A stretch of DNA of 64,000 nucleotides, taken from assembly GCA_021234155.1 (NCBI GenBank), contig JAJEKV010000003.1, positions 21,188,386 through 21,252,385 of the forward strand. Direction: 5' to 3'. The position numbers and the translations under genes are program-made. Below, one piece after another: positions 11,224 to 22,045 of the stretch; the first letter of the stretch is position 1; each line of letters begins with the position of its first letter. The stretch comes from Isoetes taiwanensis (taxonomy: Eukaryota; Streptophyta; Lycopodiopsida; Isoetales; Isoetaceae). Under the pieces are notes generated by a model. The model worked only from the letters and a program-made list of their open reading frames with translations, did not search any database and was not told the DNA's origin.

Positions 11224-11860
11224 TAGGAGGAGCTTTCGACCTAGGTTTCATTAGACCTAGTGTCTCGCCGCTTGGGAGCCCATTCTTTTGTCAAGAAGAA
11301 GGATGGATCTTTGAGAATGTGCATAGACTATAGACAGTTGAATAAGCACACCATTAAGAACAAGTATGCGCTTCCAAGATCAGACGACTTGATGGATCAG
11401 CTTCAAGGAGCAAAGATCTTCTCCAAAATCGACTTAAGGTCAGGTTATCATCAGATACGGATAAAGGAGGAGGATATCCACAAGACCGCCTTCAGGACGC
11501 GGTATGGGCATTATGAGTTCACAGTGATGCCTTTCGGCTTATCAAATGCCCCCGCAACGTTCATGAGGCTCATGAACGATATCTTCAGGGAGTTCCTGGA
11601 CACCTTTGTGATTGTTTTCTTTGATGACATTTTGGTGTATAGCAGATCCCTTGAAGAGCACGTGCAACACTTGAGAAGGGTGCTAGAGAAGTTGAGGAGG
11701 CACCAGTTGTACGCCAAGTTGTCGAAGTGCCACTTCGCAACAGAGAAGGTGGAATACCTTGGTCATGTGATCTCGGCAGAAGGCATCTCGACGGACCCCG
11801 CCAAGATTGAAGCAGTGATTCAAGGTCGGCCAAGAAGAATGCACGAGGTCGAAGTTTTCT
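11224..11860 (+). CDS. Reverse transcriptase domain of the gypsy element
   Basis: The frame carries canonical gypsy RT blocks in order: [52 protein letters not shown], then the catalytic FFDDILVYS (F-x-DD form) near 11615 and [11 protein letters not shown] near 11755. The two active-site aspartates are present, so this domain alone looks intact. Its start is broken: SPLGSP lies in a neighbouring frame before 11270. The C-terminal end shifts frame near 11830 as it enters the RNase H connection. Confidence 0.92.
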
Positions 11861-12430
11861 GGCCTAGCAGGGTACTACAGAAGTTCGTGAAGAACTTTAT
11901 TAAGATAGCAGCCCCGCTAATGCACTCCGACGAGGGGCGAGAAGGTGAAAGATTGGGTAGAGCATTGGCACAAGAAAGCCCAAAAGGGATTTGAATTGTT
12001 GAAGGAAGCTTTAACAACAGCCCCAGTCTTAACCCTGCCGGACCCGGAGAAAGATAAGCTTGTAGCAACGGATGCGAGTAAGATAGCTACAAAAGTGCAA
12101 AGGCTTATGCAAGAAGAGCGGTGGTAGCGTATGATTCCAGGAAGATGAACGACGCCGTGACGCCGCCACCCAACACACGCATCGTGAATTGCTTGCGCTT
12201 GTCGTATGCTAAGAATATGGAGGCACTACCTCTTGGGAAGGAAGTTCCAATTGGATACCGACCATCGAGCCTCCAATATGTATTCACGCGAACCACACCC
12301 TCAATCTGAGGCCGGAGATGGATGGAGTTCCTCGAGGAATACGACTTTGATATAGTCTACAAGCCGGGGAAACTCAATGTGGTAGCAGATGCTTTCAAGG
12401 CATCCCCGACAACTAGAGTGCATTGCAACG
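11860..12430 (+). pseudogene. RNase H domain remnant
   Basis: Segments in two frames carry the usual gypsy RNase H context: [19 protein letters not shown], then VATDAS (first catalytic Asp) near 12067-12085, VAYDSRKMNDA near 12121, and DFDIVYKPGKLNVVADA near 12345-12390. Frame breaks near 11940, 12110 and 12310 prevent one open frame, and the usual H-E-L segment is degraded. Confidence 0.75.
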
Positions 12431-12629
12431 CAATTTCGGACGCTCTCCAAATGACTTTGGTAAGAGGATTGAAGAGTCCTTGCCAACGGATGTGGATTTC
12501 GTGGAAGTATGGGCAAGCCTCTCTAAGGAGGCTAGAACAGATAAAGAGCGGGAGGCCTTCAAGCATTATAAGAAGGAAGGCAACCTGTTATACCATAAGA
12601 ACAAGTTGTGCGTACCGAATCATCAGGTG

Positions 12630-13460
12630 TAAGGAAGTTGATCCTCCATGACACGCATTCAACACCCAATAGCTGGCCATGCGGATTCATGAAAACATAT
12701 TTCAAAGCGCAAAGCTATTATTGGCCAAATGAATGAAGAAGCAAATAGCTCGCTACATCAAGGAATGTCGGGCTAATGAAGACGGCGAAAGGCGAAATAG
12801 CCTTCGGAATTCCAGGGCATTAGAGCCATTAGCAGTGCCAAATGCTAAGTGGGAGGTAATCAGCATGGATTTCATCACAGGACTCCCAAGAACAGCGAGA
12901 GGCAAGGATGCCTTGATGGTAGTGGTCGACAAGTTGTCAAAGATGGCACATTTTGTGCCTTGCAGGACCACAGATACAGCTATGGATACAGCAAAGCTCT
13001 TCACCAAAGAGATCTTCAGGCTTCATGGCATGCCAAGGGAGATTATCTCCGACAGAGATCCGAAGTTCATGAGTGCCTTTTGGCAAGACCTCTTTGCGAC
13101 AATTCAGACCAAGCTATCCATGAGCACGGCGTATCATCCTCAGACGGATGGCCAGACGGAGCGGACCAACAGGATCTTAGAAGACATGCTACGAAACTAT
13201 GTCTGGAATAAGCAAAGTATGTGGGAAGAATTTATTCACTTGGTGGAGTTTGCATACAATAGCACCAAGCAGGAATCGTCCCAAATGTCGCCATTTATGA
13301 TCAATTATGGCTATCAGTGCCTAACTCCAGACACTTGGCACAAACCCCGTCAAAGTAGAAGTTTCGCAGCAGATGTTGGCCGATATGCAGCAGCTCGTGG
13401 AAGAGGTTCGAGGGTATCTGCTAGCAGCAAGAAGTCGACAAAAGAGCATCGCCGATAAGC
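12630..13460 (+). CDS. Integrase (zinc-binding remnant plus DDE core)
   Basis: The zinc-finger region is degraded, with an H-rich segment and YYWPNMKKQIARYIKEC-like text split between frames at 12650-12780. The rve core (about 12790-13310) is open: WEVISMDFITGLP with the first catalytic Asp, IISDRDPKFMSAFW with the second Asp, and YHPQTDGQTERTNRILEDML with the catalytic Glu. FAYNSTKQ follows, as in plant chromoviruses. The C-terminal end shifts frame near 13340. Confidence 0.9.
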
Positions 13461-13469
13461 ATCGAACGG

Positions 13470-13869
13470 TAAGAGAGTTCAAAGTTGGAGATGATGTATG
13501 GCTCAAGATAAAGGTGAAGCGTAAGGCGGCTTCGGGGATTGGCAATTGCAAGAAGCTTGCTCCAAGGTGGGCTGGACCCTTCGAATAATCAAGAGAGTAG
13601 GTAATCAATCCTACAAGTTAGAATTGCCAAAGACACCTAAAGATTCATAAGGTCTTCCACGGAGTTTGTTGAAGAAGCATACCCAAATCCGCGAAGTTTT
13701 GGACACTCCAACGTTGTTGGAAATGACGGAGGAGCAGCTGGAAATAGTTCCAGAAATGATTCTTGATAGAGCTTTTAAGAAGACAAGGAGGTCCGAATTC
13801 CTCCAGTATTTGGTCAAGTGGAAACACTTACCGATGGAAGACGCCACGTGGTACTTAAGAAAGATTTAG
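13470..13869 (+). CDS. Integrase C-terminal tail with chromodomain
   Basis: After a frame break, the GPF-like segment (VWLKIKVKR, then APRWAGPFE) ends at 13588. A further open frame at 13666-13869 contains PEMILDRAFKK and FLQYLVKWKHLPMEDATW, a chromodomain with the conserved W-x-x-x-P-x-x-x-A-T-W core. In chromoviruses this module directs insertion toward marked heterochromatin (family knowledge); here the element landed in a gene exon instead. Confidence 0.85.
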
Positions 13870-14794
13870 TAAAGCGTTACCCACGGTTTTATGGAGCAAT
13901 GGGGACGGCAAGGTCATCTCTAGAAGAAATCGAGGGCATGTCGATTTATGAGGTTAATTCTTGTATAGATTAATCTACGCATGCAACCTATGCTTGGTAT
14001 GGTCGATGCGCCAGTTATCGATGATGAGACCACTACGGTGATCTCTAGGGCGTGGTGTAATGTCAATGTAGGCATGACCGCGTTTCGCCATGGCAGTGGA
14101 AGGTAGATTAGAAAGTCTACTGCCCCACGGAAGGAGACGGCCTCGTGAGAAAAGAGGTCATTAAGGAATGCATTGATAGGGAAAGCACCTTTAGCCCCAT
14201 ATATGCTTTTGATAGAGGAATCCATCCTTCACGCCCCCACGCGAGAAGGATATCCTCCACTGGGCAACTAGAGGTGTAGGCATGAGCTGCATATAGGCAT
14301 ATAGGTATTTGTCTCCCGCCATTATGGAAGATTCATCCTCTTCCCTACGGAGATTAGCCATGCATTCATGTAGATAGGTGGGGTGGTCACCATATAACCA
14401 AAATTTATTAAACAATTAAAAGCGGTACTAACGAGTGTCGACCTGCAGCCAAAAGAGAAGCCCTGAGGGCAAGGAGGTCGATATAAGACTTGCAACACAA
14501 GTTTTGTTGGAATGTGTTGCAAGGAATGAAGAGTACCTCGGACAAGAAGAATTATAGATATGAAATGCTGAAATTTTGTCTAACTTAACATAGTGAATAA
14601 CTTGTTAATGGTGTTATGAATTGATAAGTATTCCATAATATAATAACGTAATAATGTTCTAAAAGTAATTACCTTAGAGTAATCGCGATAAAATGTATAA
14701 AGATTATATTGTAGGTATCACGTTGATTGCGGGTTGCCGGTTAGGAAGATCCCAAGGTGGGGAGACCCACGATCTTTGGGACAAAGATCATTTC
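13870..14794 (+). other. 3' untranslated internal region of the retrotransposon
   Basis: No credible coding sequence on either strand. The stretch runs from the end of the chromodomain frame to the purine tract and is AT-rich in its second half. Confidence 0.6.
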
Positions 14795-14807
14795 AAGGTG
14801 GGGAGAA
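14795..14807 (+). other. Polypurine tract
   Basis: AAGGTGGGGAGAA immediately precedes the TGTGACG start of the 3' LTR. Position and composition match second-strand priming sites of gypsy elements. Confidence 0.85.
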
Positions 14808-16358
14808 TGTGACGTTCCAAAGACGAGATACGCCTCCTGTGGGGCGTATTGTACTGCCACGTCACGCGTACACGCCACCCCGATTGACGGTACGCCCAAC
14901 CGGATAGCCGGTAAGTAGCCCTAGGGGCAACTTGCTAGGAGTGTTCATATATTATTAATGTGCACATGTGCACATTAATGAGGGCACACCTTCCATGTTG
15001 GCATATTTTGCCACCTAGCCACTAAAGGCAAGTGGGGCCTTTCCAATTATCCCACATGCCAAATTGGGTAATTGGAAACCCTAGCCTAAACCCCATGTCT
15101 ATTTAGGGTAGGAAAACCCTAGCTTGCTAGTTTTTCGCCCTTAGGGTTTTAGAGCTCGGTTTTGGCTGCCCTGTGAGCCAAAACCGCCTCCCCTGACGCC
15201 TTCAAGGCGAATAATTGCGCATCGGGTTTCCCGAATTGATCACTCGGCGGGATGGTTGAACTCAGTCGAGGAGCCACTCAAGGATCAGATTTGGTCAATT
15301 TAATAGCTTAAACCGCCTTCTAGTCATAGAATCGGAGGGTTTAGACTATTAAATTGCCCATAGTAGTTATCTAGATCTTAGATCTAGGACACTAACTAAA
15401 GAACCTAACTCTATGATTGGATCTAGTTCTTTAGTTCTTACGTGATATATTTGGATGATGTATTTTCGTGAACTCCTTGTATTGGGAAGGGGGTAGAGGC
15501 CCTAAAGCTTGTAGTTGATGCTCCTAGAGTAGCCCTCTCTAGCACACTTGTAGATTCGCCCACGTGTACAAGAACCACACCCGGTTGTGGGTGAAGGGGG
15601 ATGGCTAAGAAGGAGGTTCGTGTTCGACTCTTGAACGATCCCTCCGGTGTGTAAGGCCTACAGGGGATCATTGTGACTAGGTCTAATGGCTTACCACCGA
15701 AAGTGTGGGTAAGGCATGGGCTCACACCGTGAAGTGGTGTTCATGACTTTCCGGTGGGTTCGGTCGAATACGGGCAAGGCCCTCTAGTCACCTTGAGTGA
15801 CATGTAGATCTCGGAGGGAGTGATCCCTACCGCCCCATCGAATGGGATGATGACCCTGGAGTAGCCCTTTGGCTATGCATCCGTGAACTCTGATCCAGTC
15901 CCGACACTTTTCAGCCTACTCGCAAAGTGCACGGGGAGGGGCGGATGGAGTGGACAACCCTATGCCATGTTCTTATGCCGGCCCAAATCCATTGCCATGA
16001 ATTCCGCATCCAAGAACGAACTGAGACCCAAGCCGGTCAGTCATCCTTTGAGTGAGCCTTGGTAGGATCCCCTATGTGATGTCGATCTTTGTCTATGCAC
16101 GAGATATGAGGGGACCATCCTTCGAGATGGTCACGGGGATGTTGATGTATATTAATCGACATGTATGTTTACGCCCGCAGCCTAGGTAGGCCCCGAGGGA
16201 GGCGGGGTAGAATGACACCTTCACTCTCCCCTAATCGGGACTCGTTCACGGGTGCGTTGATATGTGGAGGGCCCTCAGATCAAAGATGGAGCTGGTGTGG
16301 GGAAGAACTCCTGTTTGTATACGGTGAGTGCACCGTTATCACAGTAGGGGACGTCACA
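14808..16358 (+). repeat. 3' LTR
   Basis: Starts TGTGACGTTCC after the purine tract. It is similar to 3200-4769 over its length and contains the same 26-bp palindrome at 14954-14979. The shared sequence ends at GTAGGGGACGTC; the LTR probably closes at ACA near 16358. Methyltransferase coding sequence resumes immediately after. Confidence 0.88.
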
Positions 16359-16775
16359 TCCTGCGTCCAGGAGTTTGGGTGCTTGATGCTTTCTCTAGTT
16401 CTGGTACTACTATCGCGTGTGCACTTAAGAAGGGCCGCAAGCGTAGCCGTGGATATTGATAAGGATGTCATTAATTTTGTGAAGATGAGATAGGGCTGCC
16501 TTTTACCTACTTTACCCGGATGAACATCAAGAGCTAGGGGCCAAGTCTTCATCTGATTATGCTAAACTAACATCCTCAGAGATACAACCTCCATTCTCCA
16601 GCTCACTAGACGATGAGGCAACCTTTGCAGAGCTTAAAGAAGTAGCTTTAGCTACCATTCCAGAGGACAAGGAGGATACAAAACTTAAGTCTCCAGCAAA
16701 GGAGCAGACGCACGTATGATCTAGACGGCAGAGAGCAGCAAAAAAAATGATGAGGACTATGATGTAGATCTTTGA
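16359..16775 (+). pseudogene. 3' part of the DNA methyltransferase gene (motif I and C-terminal tail)
   Basis: Directly after the 3' LTR the text reads LRPGVWVLDAF, then SSSGTTIACALKKGRK, then, after a one-base shift, VAVDIDKDV. This is the S-adenosylmethionine-binding motif I of a DNA methyltransferase (D-x-F-x-x-S-G-T-T form), the piece missing from the upstream half at 154-3199. A low-complexity acidic tail follows (SSSLDDEATFAELKE and further), with one more stop, to TGA at 16773-16775 after EDYDVDL. The match of both halves shows that the retrotransposon lies in an exon. Whether an intact allele exists cannot be seen here. Confidence 0.72.
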
Positions 16776-17227
16776 CTACTGCATATTAAAATTATCATTA
16801 TTTATTACAATGAATCTTCCATATTGATGTACGAAAATTTATTAAAAACATATTACTTTTTTTTCCTCTCTATTCTGGTGCTTGTTTTTTTTTCATGCTT
16901 TCAGTCTCTTCAAGTCTCTGCCTAAATTTCGCTATTCGTATGATTTCTGTTTCATAAGTACAAAGTTATCGCCTAATAATGGCCCAAAATGACACGAAAA
17001 AAAAGCGAACCTCTAGAAATTCTCAACAACTTTCAAAAAAGGCTTATTTTAGAAACATGGTGTTTTTTAAAAGGGAATCTTTGAAACGGGAGTGATGCAA
17101 CACTCCTGTTTAATTTGCAATCGTGTTATGTAAAGTTCTTCCACGAACCTCTCACCTGCAGCAGTGGAATAGTACTAGAGATGCAACAAATGGTACGGCT
17201 TCTATTTTTTGAGCAGGTCAATGCTGT

Positions 17228-17902
17228 TTGTTAAATCCTAAGTCTTATGTTGTGGCACTATTTATGCAAGTGAATCACCGGAATGTGGACTGCCCAGATC
17301 GGAATGAGCATATCTTTGAATCCAAACTTGATTCAGATCTAGTTATAAGAAATACACTCGTTGATACATATGCCAAATGTATGAAATCTATGAACAAATG
17401 CAACAGAATGGCATAAAGCCAAATAAAGTCACATTTTTGGGTATTCTGAAAGCATGTAGCATTATAGGTATTCTAGATGTGGGCAGGCTTATCCATTACC
17501 ATATTATTAACAAGAGACTGATGCAAGAAAATGATGTTAAGCCAAATAAAGTTACATGGGTAAGGCCACTGGAATTATGAGCTTATGTCTGAATTTCAAG
17601 GTATACCACAAACCATTCCTCAGACTAATTGCATGGTTGACCTCCTAGCTCGGGCAGGTTGGCTCACAGGCTTCATGCTACCTTTGAATTCAACATCATT
17701 GGATGGATGACTCTGCTTGGAGCTTGTAAAATCCATGGAGGTGTAGAGTTGGCAAGGCGATGGTTATCCAACATTGGCATTGTAGTTATGTGCTTATGGA
17801 AAACATTTATGTAAATGCTCACATGCAGAAGGATGCATTGGAAATAGAGAAAATGAGGATATACAGCTGTAAAGAAGAGGCATGGGAAGACATGTTTTAA
17901 GA
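17228..17902 (+). pseudogene. Degenerate PLS-class PPR protein gene fragment
   Basis: Segments in more than one frame read as pentatricopeptide repeats: NTLVDTYAKC, MQQNGIKPNKVTFLGILKAC and LDVGRLIHYHI, then NCMVDLLARAG, and WMTLLGACKIHGGVELARR in a shifted frame. EKMRIYSC matches an E-domain end. PLS-class PPR proteins act in organelle RNA editing (family knowledge). Stops and shifts, and the absence of N-terminal repeats and a DYW domain, indicate a dead fragment. Confidence 0.75.
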
Positions 17903-17904
17903 AC

Positions 17905-18930
17905 TGATGGTACATGTCTTTTAGAAAATATTTTCTAGTGAGTTGGCAATAACTCATAATGATAACTCAGAAAATATTTTCTAGTAAGTTGGCCTTTAGA
18001 TATGGTTAGAACTATAGAAATGAAAATATAAGAAAAACGTAATGGACTGGGAACATTGAATCCAACAATCAAGATGGATAAATCTTAGGGTCGTGTATTT
18101 TTTAGGAGCTGAATACTGTGATGAAAAAGAGGTGCAATGGAACATTGAAAAAGTCTTATTGGGATTAATAGCTTGACACAAGTGGATAGAACAAAATCCC
18201 CATACAAAATCCCTGTTTAGAACATGCTGAAGGCAAAAACTCAATAAAAAATCAGAGACATGCTCAACCTCTTGCATAGCAATGCATCAACCAAGACGAC
18301 ATGCCCTATCTAGAAAAGCACAGAACTGCCAAGAATAAAGCACAAAAAGTGATTAACAAGCCTCGGGGTAAGAAGGTAAACAATGACTGCTGTTTCGCTT
18401 CTAGTGTGGAGAACTTGGATGGCCAACCAAGTTTTTTGCGATTTTCTTCATACTTTTTAACATAAGCTTGGGAGGTGATATGTTTTATTGCCGAAACTAT
18501 AATATCACCTGTCATACAATTAATCATGTAAGAAGAAGAAGAAAAAGAGTGCAATCGAATAAAGACATCGAATTTGGCTTCATCACCATGACCAGGGATG
18601 GAAACAGTTTACCGCTAGGTGGAATAGTTTCAGAACCCTTGAATAAATATCACAATTGATAAGAATCCTCTTAAGATTGTTGTAGTCTCCAACAGAAGGG
18701 GTGTACGGTGAGAATGACGTGCCATTTTTTCTTGACCATTTCGCAAGCTCACATTCTTGCGCCCTTGAACTTGTTTCTTATTTGCTTTCAATACAATTCG
18801 CGTTCATCTGCGTAGAAAATAATTAGCAGGTAGTTAGGGAATACAAGACTCTGGAGTAAAACATCAGAAATCCAAAAGTACAAACCTGGCCCAAGTTTTT
18901 CATTAGCATGGTTCACCTTCACTCTAGCGA
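17905..18930. other. Intergenic stretch without a recognised gene
   Basis: AT-rich. A 44-bp segment around AGAAAATATTTTCTAGT occurs twice (near 17922 and 17970). Short open frames on both strands near 18306-18659 show no recognisable motif. Confidence 0.5.
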
Positions 18931-18939
18931 AATATTTAT

Positions 18940-19185
18940 CCAAATGGGCCTTGGTAATGCGAGGCAAAAAAGTTGTACCATATATCTTCATTGCCTGCCC
19001 CATATTCACTGTTACATTCATGGCAATAGATCTTGAACTTGGTTTTACCATCCTCATCACATGAGGTGAGCTCAAATTCATCATGCTTGTTGATTGCCAA
19101 AGCTTGCTCTTCATTTTTTCTAAATGTCGTTTATACACTGCCACTTCTCCAGGCTTTGCAAGCTTTGATTGCATCATGATGGCTT
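18940..19185 (-). pseudogene. Zinc-binding-like coding segment, 3' of DUF7869-type gene A
   Basis: In one minus-strand frame this reads KNEEQALAINKHDEFELTSC..., then KFKIYCHECNSEYG and DIWYNFFASHYQGPF. It has C-x2-C followed by an aromatic-His patch, like a small treble-clef or BED-like finger, so DNA or protein binding is possible. One in-frame stop lies upstream and one downstream. It lies on the same strand as gene A, about 300 bp past the end of that gene, and may be its last exon or a separate remnant. I do not recognise the family with confidence. Confidence 0.35.
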
Positions 19186-19485
19186 GTTTGGAACCTTCTC
19201 CTTCACCTTCACTAGAAGTTCAAATATAACAATATGAAGGATTGATACCACGATGAAAAAATACAGAAAATATTTGTAGCAGAAGTAAAAAGTCGCATTT
19301 TATTAAAGTGAATCAAATCTCGAATTTTGGGACTCAGACTGAAAATGGGACTCATACTATAGAAAACAAAATTCTGAATTGAATGCTTGAATAGAATTAC
19401 ACATCACACACAAAGAACTGGGAAACTTGTTTTTCTCATAAATTTTACAAACCACTAGTTGAGAAATCTTTCAAGCTTCTCAATA

Positions 19486-21560
19486 TTATCTACCCTCATA
19501 CAATGATATAGTATGCAGGTTGCTCATGGCTTTGTCCATCTCCCTTTTTGGGATCTTGTGTGTCTTATCCTTTGCAATGTGACAAGTTGGATATGACCAT
19601 ACCACACACTCCACCAATTCCCTCCTTTGAGGATCATCATGATTTGCCCTCCATTTCTTCTCCCAGCAGTCGGTGTATTGCTCCTTCAAGTTGCCCTTCT
19701 TGTGTCTTCCAATGGGCTCCCAAAATTGAACTTGGAATCCAGGATGCAACTCCTCTCCATCAGCCATAGTGGTGGTTACATCAGAGAGTGCCACCCCTAA
19801 CCATATTGAACAATCCTCATCATCAGGCCTTACTAACACAAAGTATCCTTCCTTGATGTCCTCAAACGAATCCCACCAGGAAGATCAAACCACTTCGGCT
19901 TTGAGGCCTTACTTCCCACAAACCACTTGGAACCATTGTTAGGACCCAAGTGAACTTTCTTAGATGTGCTTGCTCCTTGAGAACTCTCCCATCTGAACTC
20001 TGGCAAGAACCCGTCTCTCAGCTCCCCCCCACATGGTTGTTCAGTTTCTAAGCAAGTCACAACTTTCTCCCAGTAATTGATTAGAGAGTCCATGCGATTT
20101 TTCTTAAGAGTGGAGGTGTGCTTTCCATTTCGAACATCATCCCAGTGCGTTATATAATCCTTGATGCCCTTCACTAGTTGGCTAGAGTCTTTAACAGGCT
20201 TCAAGGGAGGTAGTGGTTTTGGCTGCCCTTTAGGAATAAGAACTTCACCTGTAGCACCCCGTTGCCACAACTCGATTCCTTGTACAGGCATCCACAACTT
20301 GTCACCTGAGAAAGTTCCGAAGAATGCATCTATATCATCGTGCGTATGCCCAACCATCATGAACCCCACTTTCACAACTTTGAATACTCCCACTGCTATC
20401 AAGTATGACATTGCCCCAAACATCCATCTATTCTTGTTTTCTTTCCAGCAGTTGTCCAATTGAACACATAGCTCCTCTAACAGTTGTTTCTCAAGTAAGG
20501 GGAAATCATCCCAAGTCCTCCTTGATTCTTTCGACACCTTGGATGTGAGCTCTTTTATCTGCCTTTGGTAACAGAACGATTGATCATCCATCAAAGCCTC
20601 AAAAATGGGGGCTGATGGAGAATACCTCCTTCCTTCTATCGATCCTTTCTCTAGTGTTCTCAAACACTTGAAAATAGAGCTCACATGGAAGTTTGGATCA
20701 TCCCTCCATAGATCAAGCACAAAATGACCATAGGTTCAAGTTCCATGCCCATGTGTTAAGACACCTACCAGACTTACTTTCATCTGAAAAGCGTTTTGAC
20801 AACGCTTGGGCAAAGGATCTAGCTTTGGCAAGAAAGTCTTGTGTTGGTCCATCTTATCATGAATTATACACAAAAATCTGTCAGGCTGCATCTGGGAAAA
20901 TGTTCTCCACTGCTAATACAACTGTCTACATGATATTTGGTCCCTTTGGTGATTTGCAAATTGCTCCCTAATTGCCATTCTTTCTTTCTCTATTGCAGTT
21001 TGATGCAAGTGTATCCTTGAGTTGAATGCAAGTGTTGCACTTTGAGAATGGCATGTGTTGCAGGACACTCACGTCTGAGAAGTGAGTGCTCCATAACTTG
21101 CTGAAATGTGATTGAGAAAGAGGCCGATCTCCAGTAGTTTCTAGGATGGACTTGACCTCTTTAAGGCACTCTTTTTGGATGTAATGTTGTGGCAACACCC
21201 TTTGGACCACTCGCACACCGTGCTCGTTCACCTTCGACTTTGTGGGGCATAGATTGAGACATGTATCTCACAAAGCTCTCGAAGACTGCAATGGCCCTCA
21301 AAGTGTTTGCCCTAGGTTTCAAAGTCAGTGCATTGCCATGTTGGAACAACCTGTGCCCTTTTTTGACCTGCTCCCAATATCTATAAAACGAAGACTTGCT
21401 CATGCCAAGAATCCATCTCAATGCTCTCATACATACCTTCAGGCACTTCTAATTGGGCCTTCTCTCATAATACTTGCAGTCGCACAAATGTTGAAGGGAG
21501 TTTTTAAGAGGTTCTACATTAGGATGCTTGTTTGCGCTAATGAGGATATTTAGTGAGCAT
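19486..21560 (-). pseudogene. DUF7869-type gene A (RNase-H-like, transposase-related), frame-broken
   Basis: Minus-strand coding segments, N to C: SFYRYWEQVKKGHRLFQHGN (about 21400-21260), LSQSHFSKLWSTHFSDV with CNTC (about 21130-21020), IHDKMDQHKTFLPK in a shifted frame (about 20850), then a 295-residue open frame (20720-19836). That frame carries QLDNCWKENKNRWM and VGHTHDDIDAFFGT. A C-terminal domain (WLGVALSDV...FQVQFWEP...) ends at 19486. The D-rich motifs HDKMD, LDNC...NKN and GHTHDDID match the eukaryotic DUF7869 family (name from memory), whose layout suggests an RNase-H-like DDE nuclease or domesticated transposase. Gene B at 56.5-59.3 kb is a paralogue along the whole length. At least three frame breaks occur, one in CACAAAGTCGAAGG. 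Confidence 0.65.
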
Positions 21561-21651
21561 TAATTTCTCATATACTTCAAATGGTAGTGATAATTCTGAA
21601 ATCAAGATGGCAAATTATTTTTGGGATTATACTGTAGATTCATGTATTTAG

Positions 21652-22045
21652 TGTTTGTTGAACTACTAAATGTATTAATGTTAGAATTGCCAGTTGCAGA
21701 TAAGGATTTCTACTACCTACTCTTCAAATGCTCTTGCCAGTGCGATAAACTCAACTTGGCCTCATATGTGCTAGGTTACCGGCCGGATTGAGGGGTTTCC
21801 GGCGGACAAATCGGCAGACGGCAACGTCTGGAGCGGCGTAGTATTTGTAGTGTTGAACTACTAAATGTATTAATGTTAGAGTTGCCAGTTGCAGATAAGG
21901 ATTTCTACTACCTACTCTTCAAATGCTCTTGCCAGTGCGATAAACTCAACTTGGCCTCATATGTGCTAGATAACCGGCCGGATTTCGAGGTTTCCGGCCG
22001 GTAAACCGGCAGGCGGCGGCGTCGCTCACGGGGCGTTTGGTGGAA
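21652..22045 (+). repeat. 195-bp tandem direct duplication
   Basis: Two copies start near 21658 and 21853 (AACTACTAAATGTATTAATG at 21661 and 21856). Both contain CTCTTGCCAGTGCGATAAAC and end in a GC-rich CCGGCCGG segment. The copies differ mainly in the GC-rich third. Confidence 0.85.

Larger units (their letters stand above)
3200..16358 (+). mobile_element. Chromodomain Ty3/gypsy LTR retrotransposon (chromovirus), decayed
   Basis: Two about 1.55 kb direct repeats (3200-4769, 14808-16358) bracket an internal region with, in order, a hairpin-rich leader, two upstream reading frames, gag remnant, aspartic protease, reverse transcriptase, RNase H, integrase and chromodomain. Protease-RT-RNase H-integrase is the Ty3/gypsy order, and the C-terminal chromodomain marks a chromovirus. 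A degenerate initiator-Met primer site follows the 5' LTR and a purine tract precedes the 3' LTR. Several frameshifts break pol. The element sits inside an exon of the methyltransferase gene. I could not confirm a target-site duplication: the left flank ends in gttcg and the right flank begins tcctg. The LTR ends are defined by the limits of shared sequence and are uncertain by a few bases. Confidence 0.92.

Noticed and set aside
12753-13007. Antisense frame opposite integrase
   Set aside because: Shadow of the integrase coding bias; no motif.
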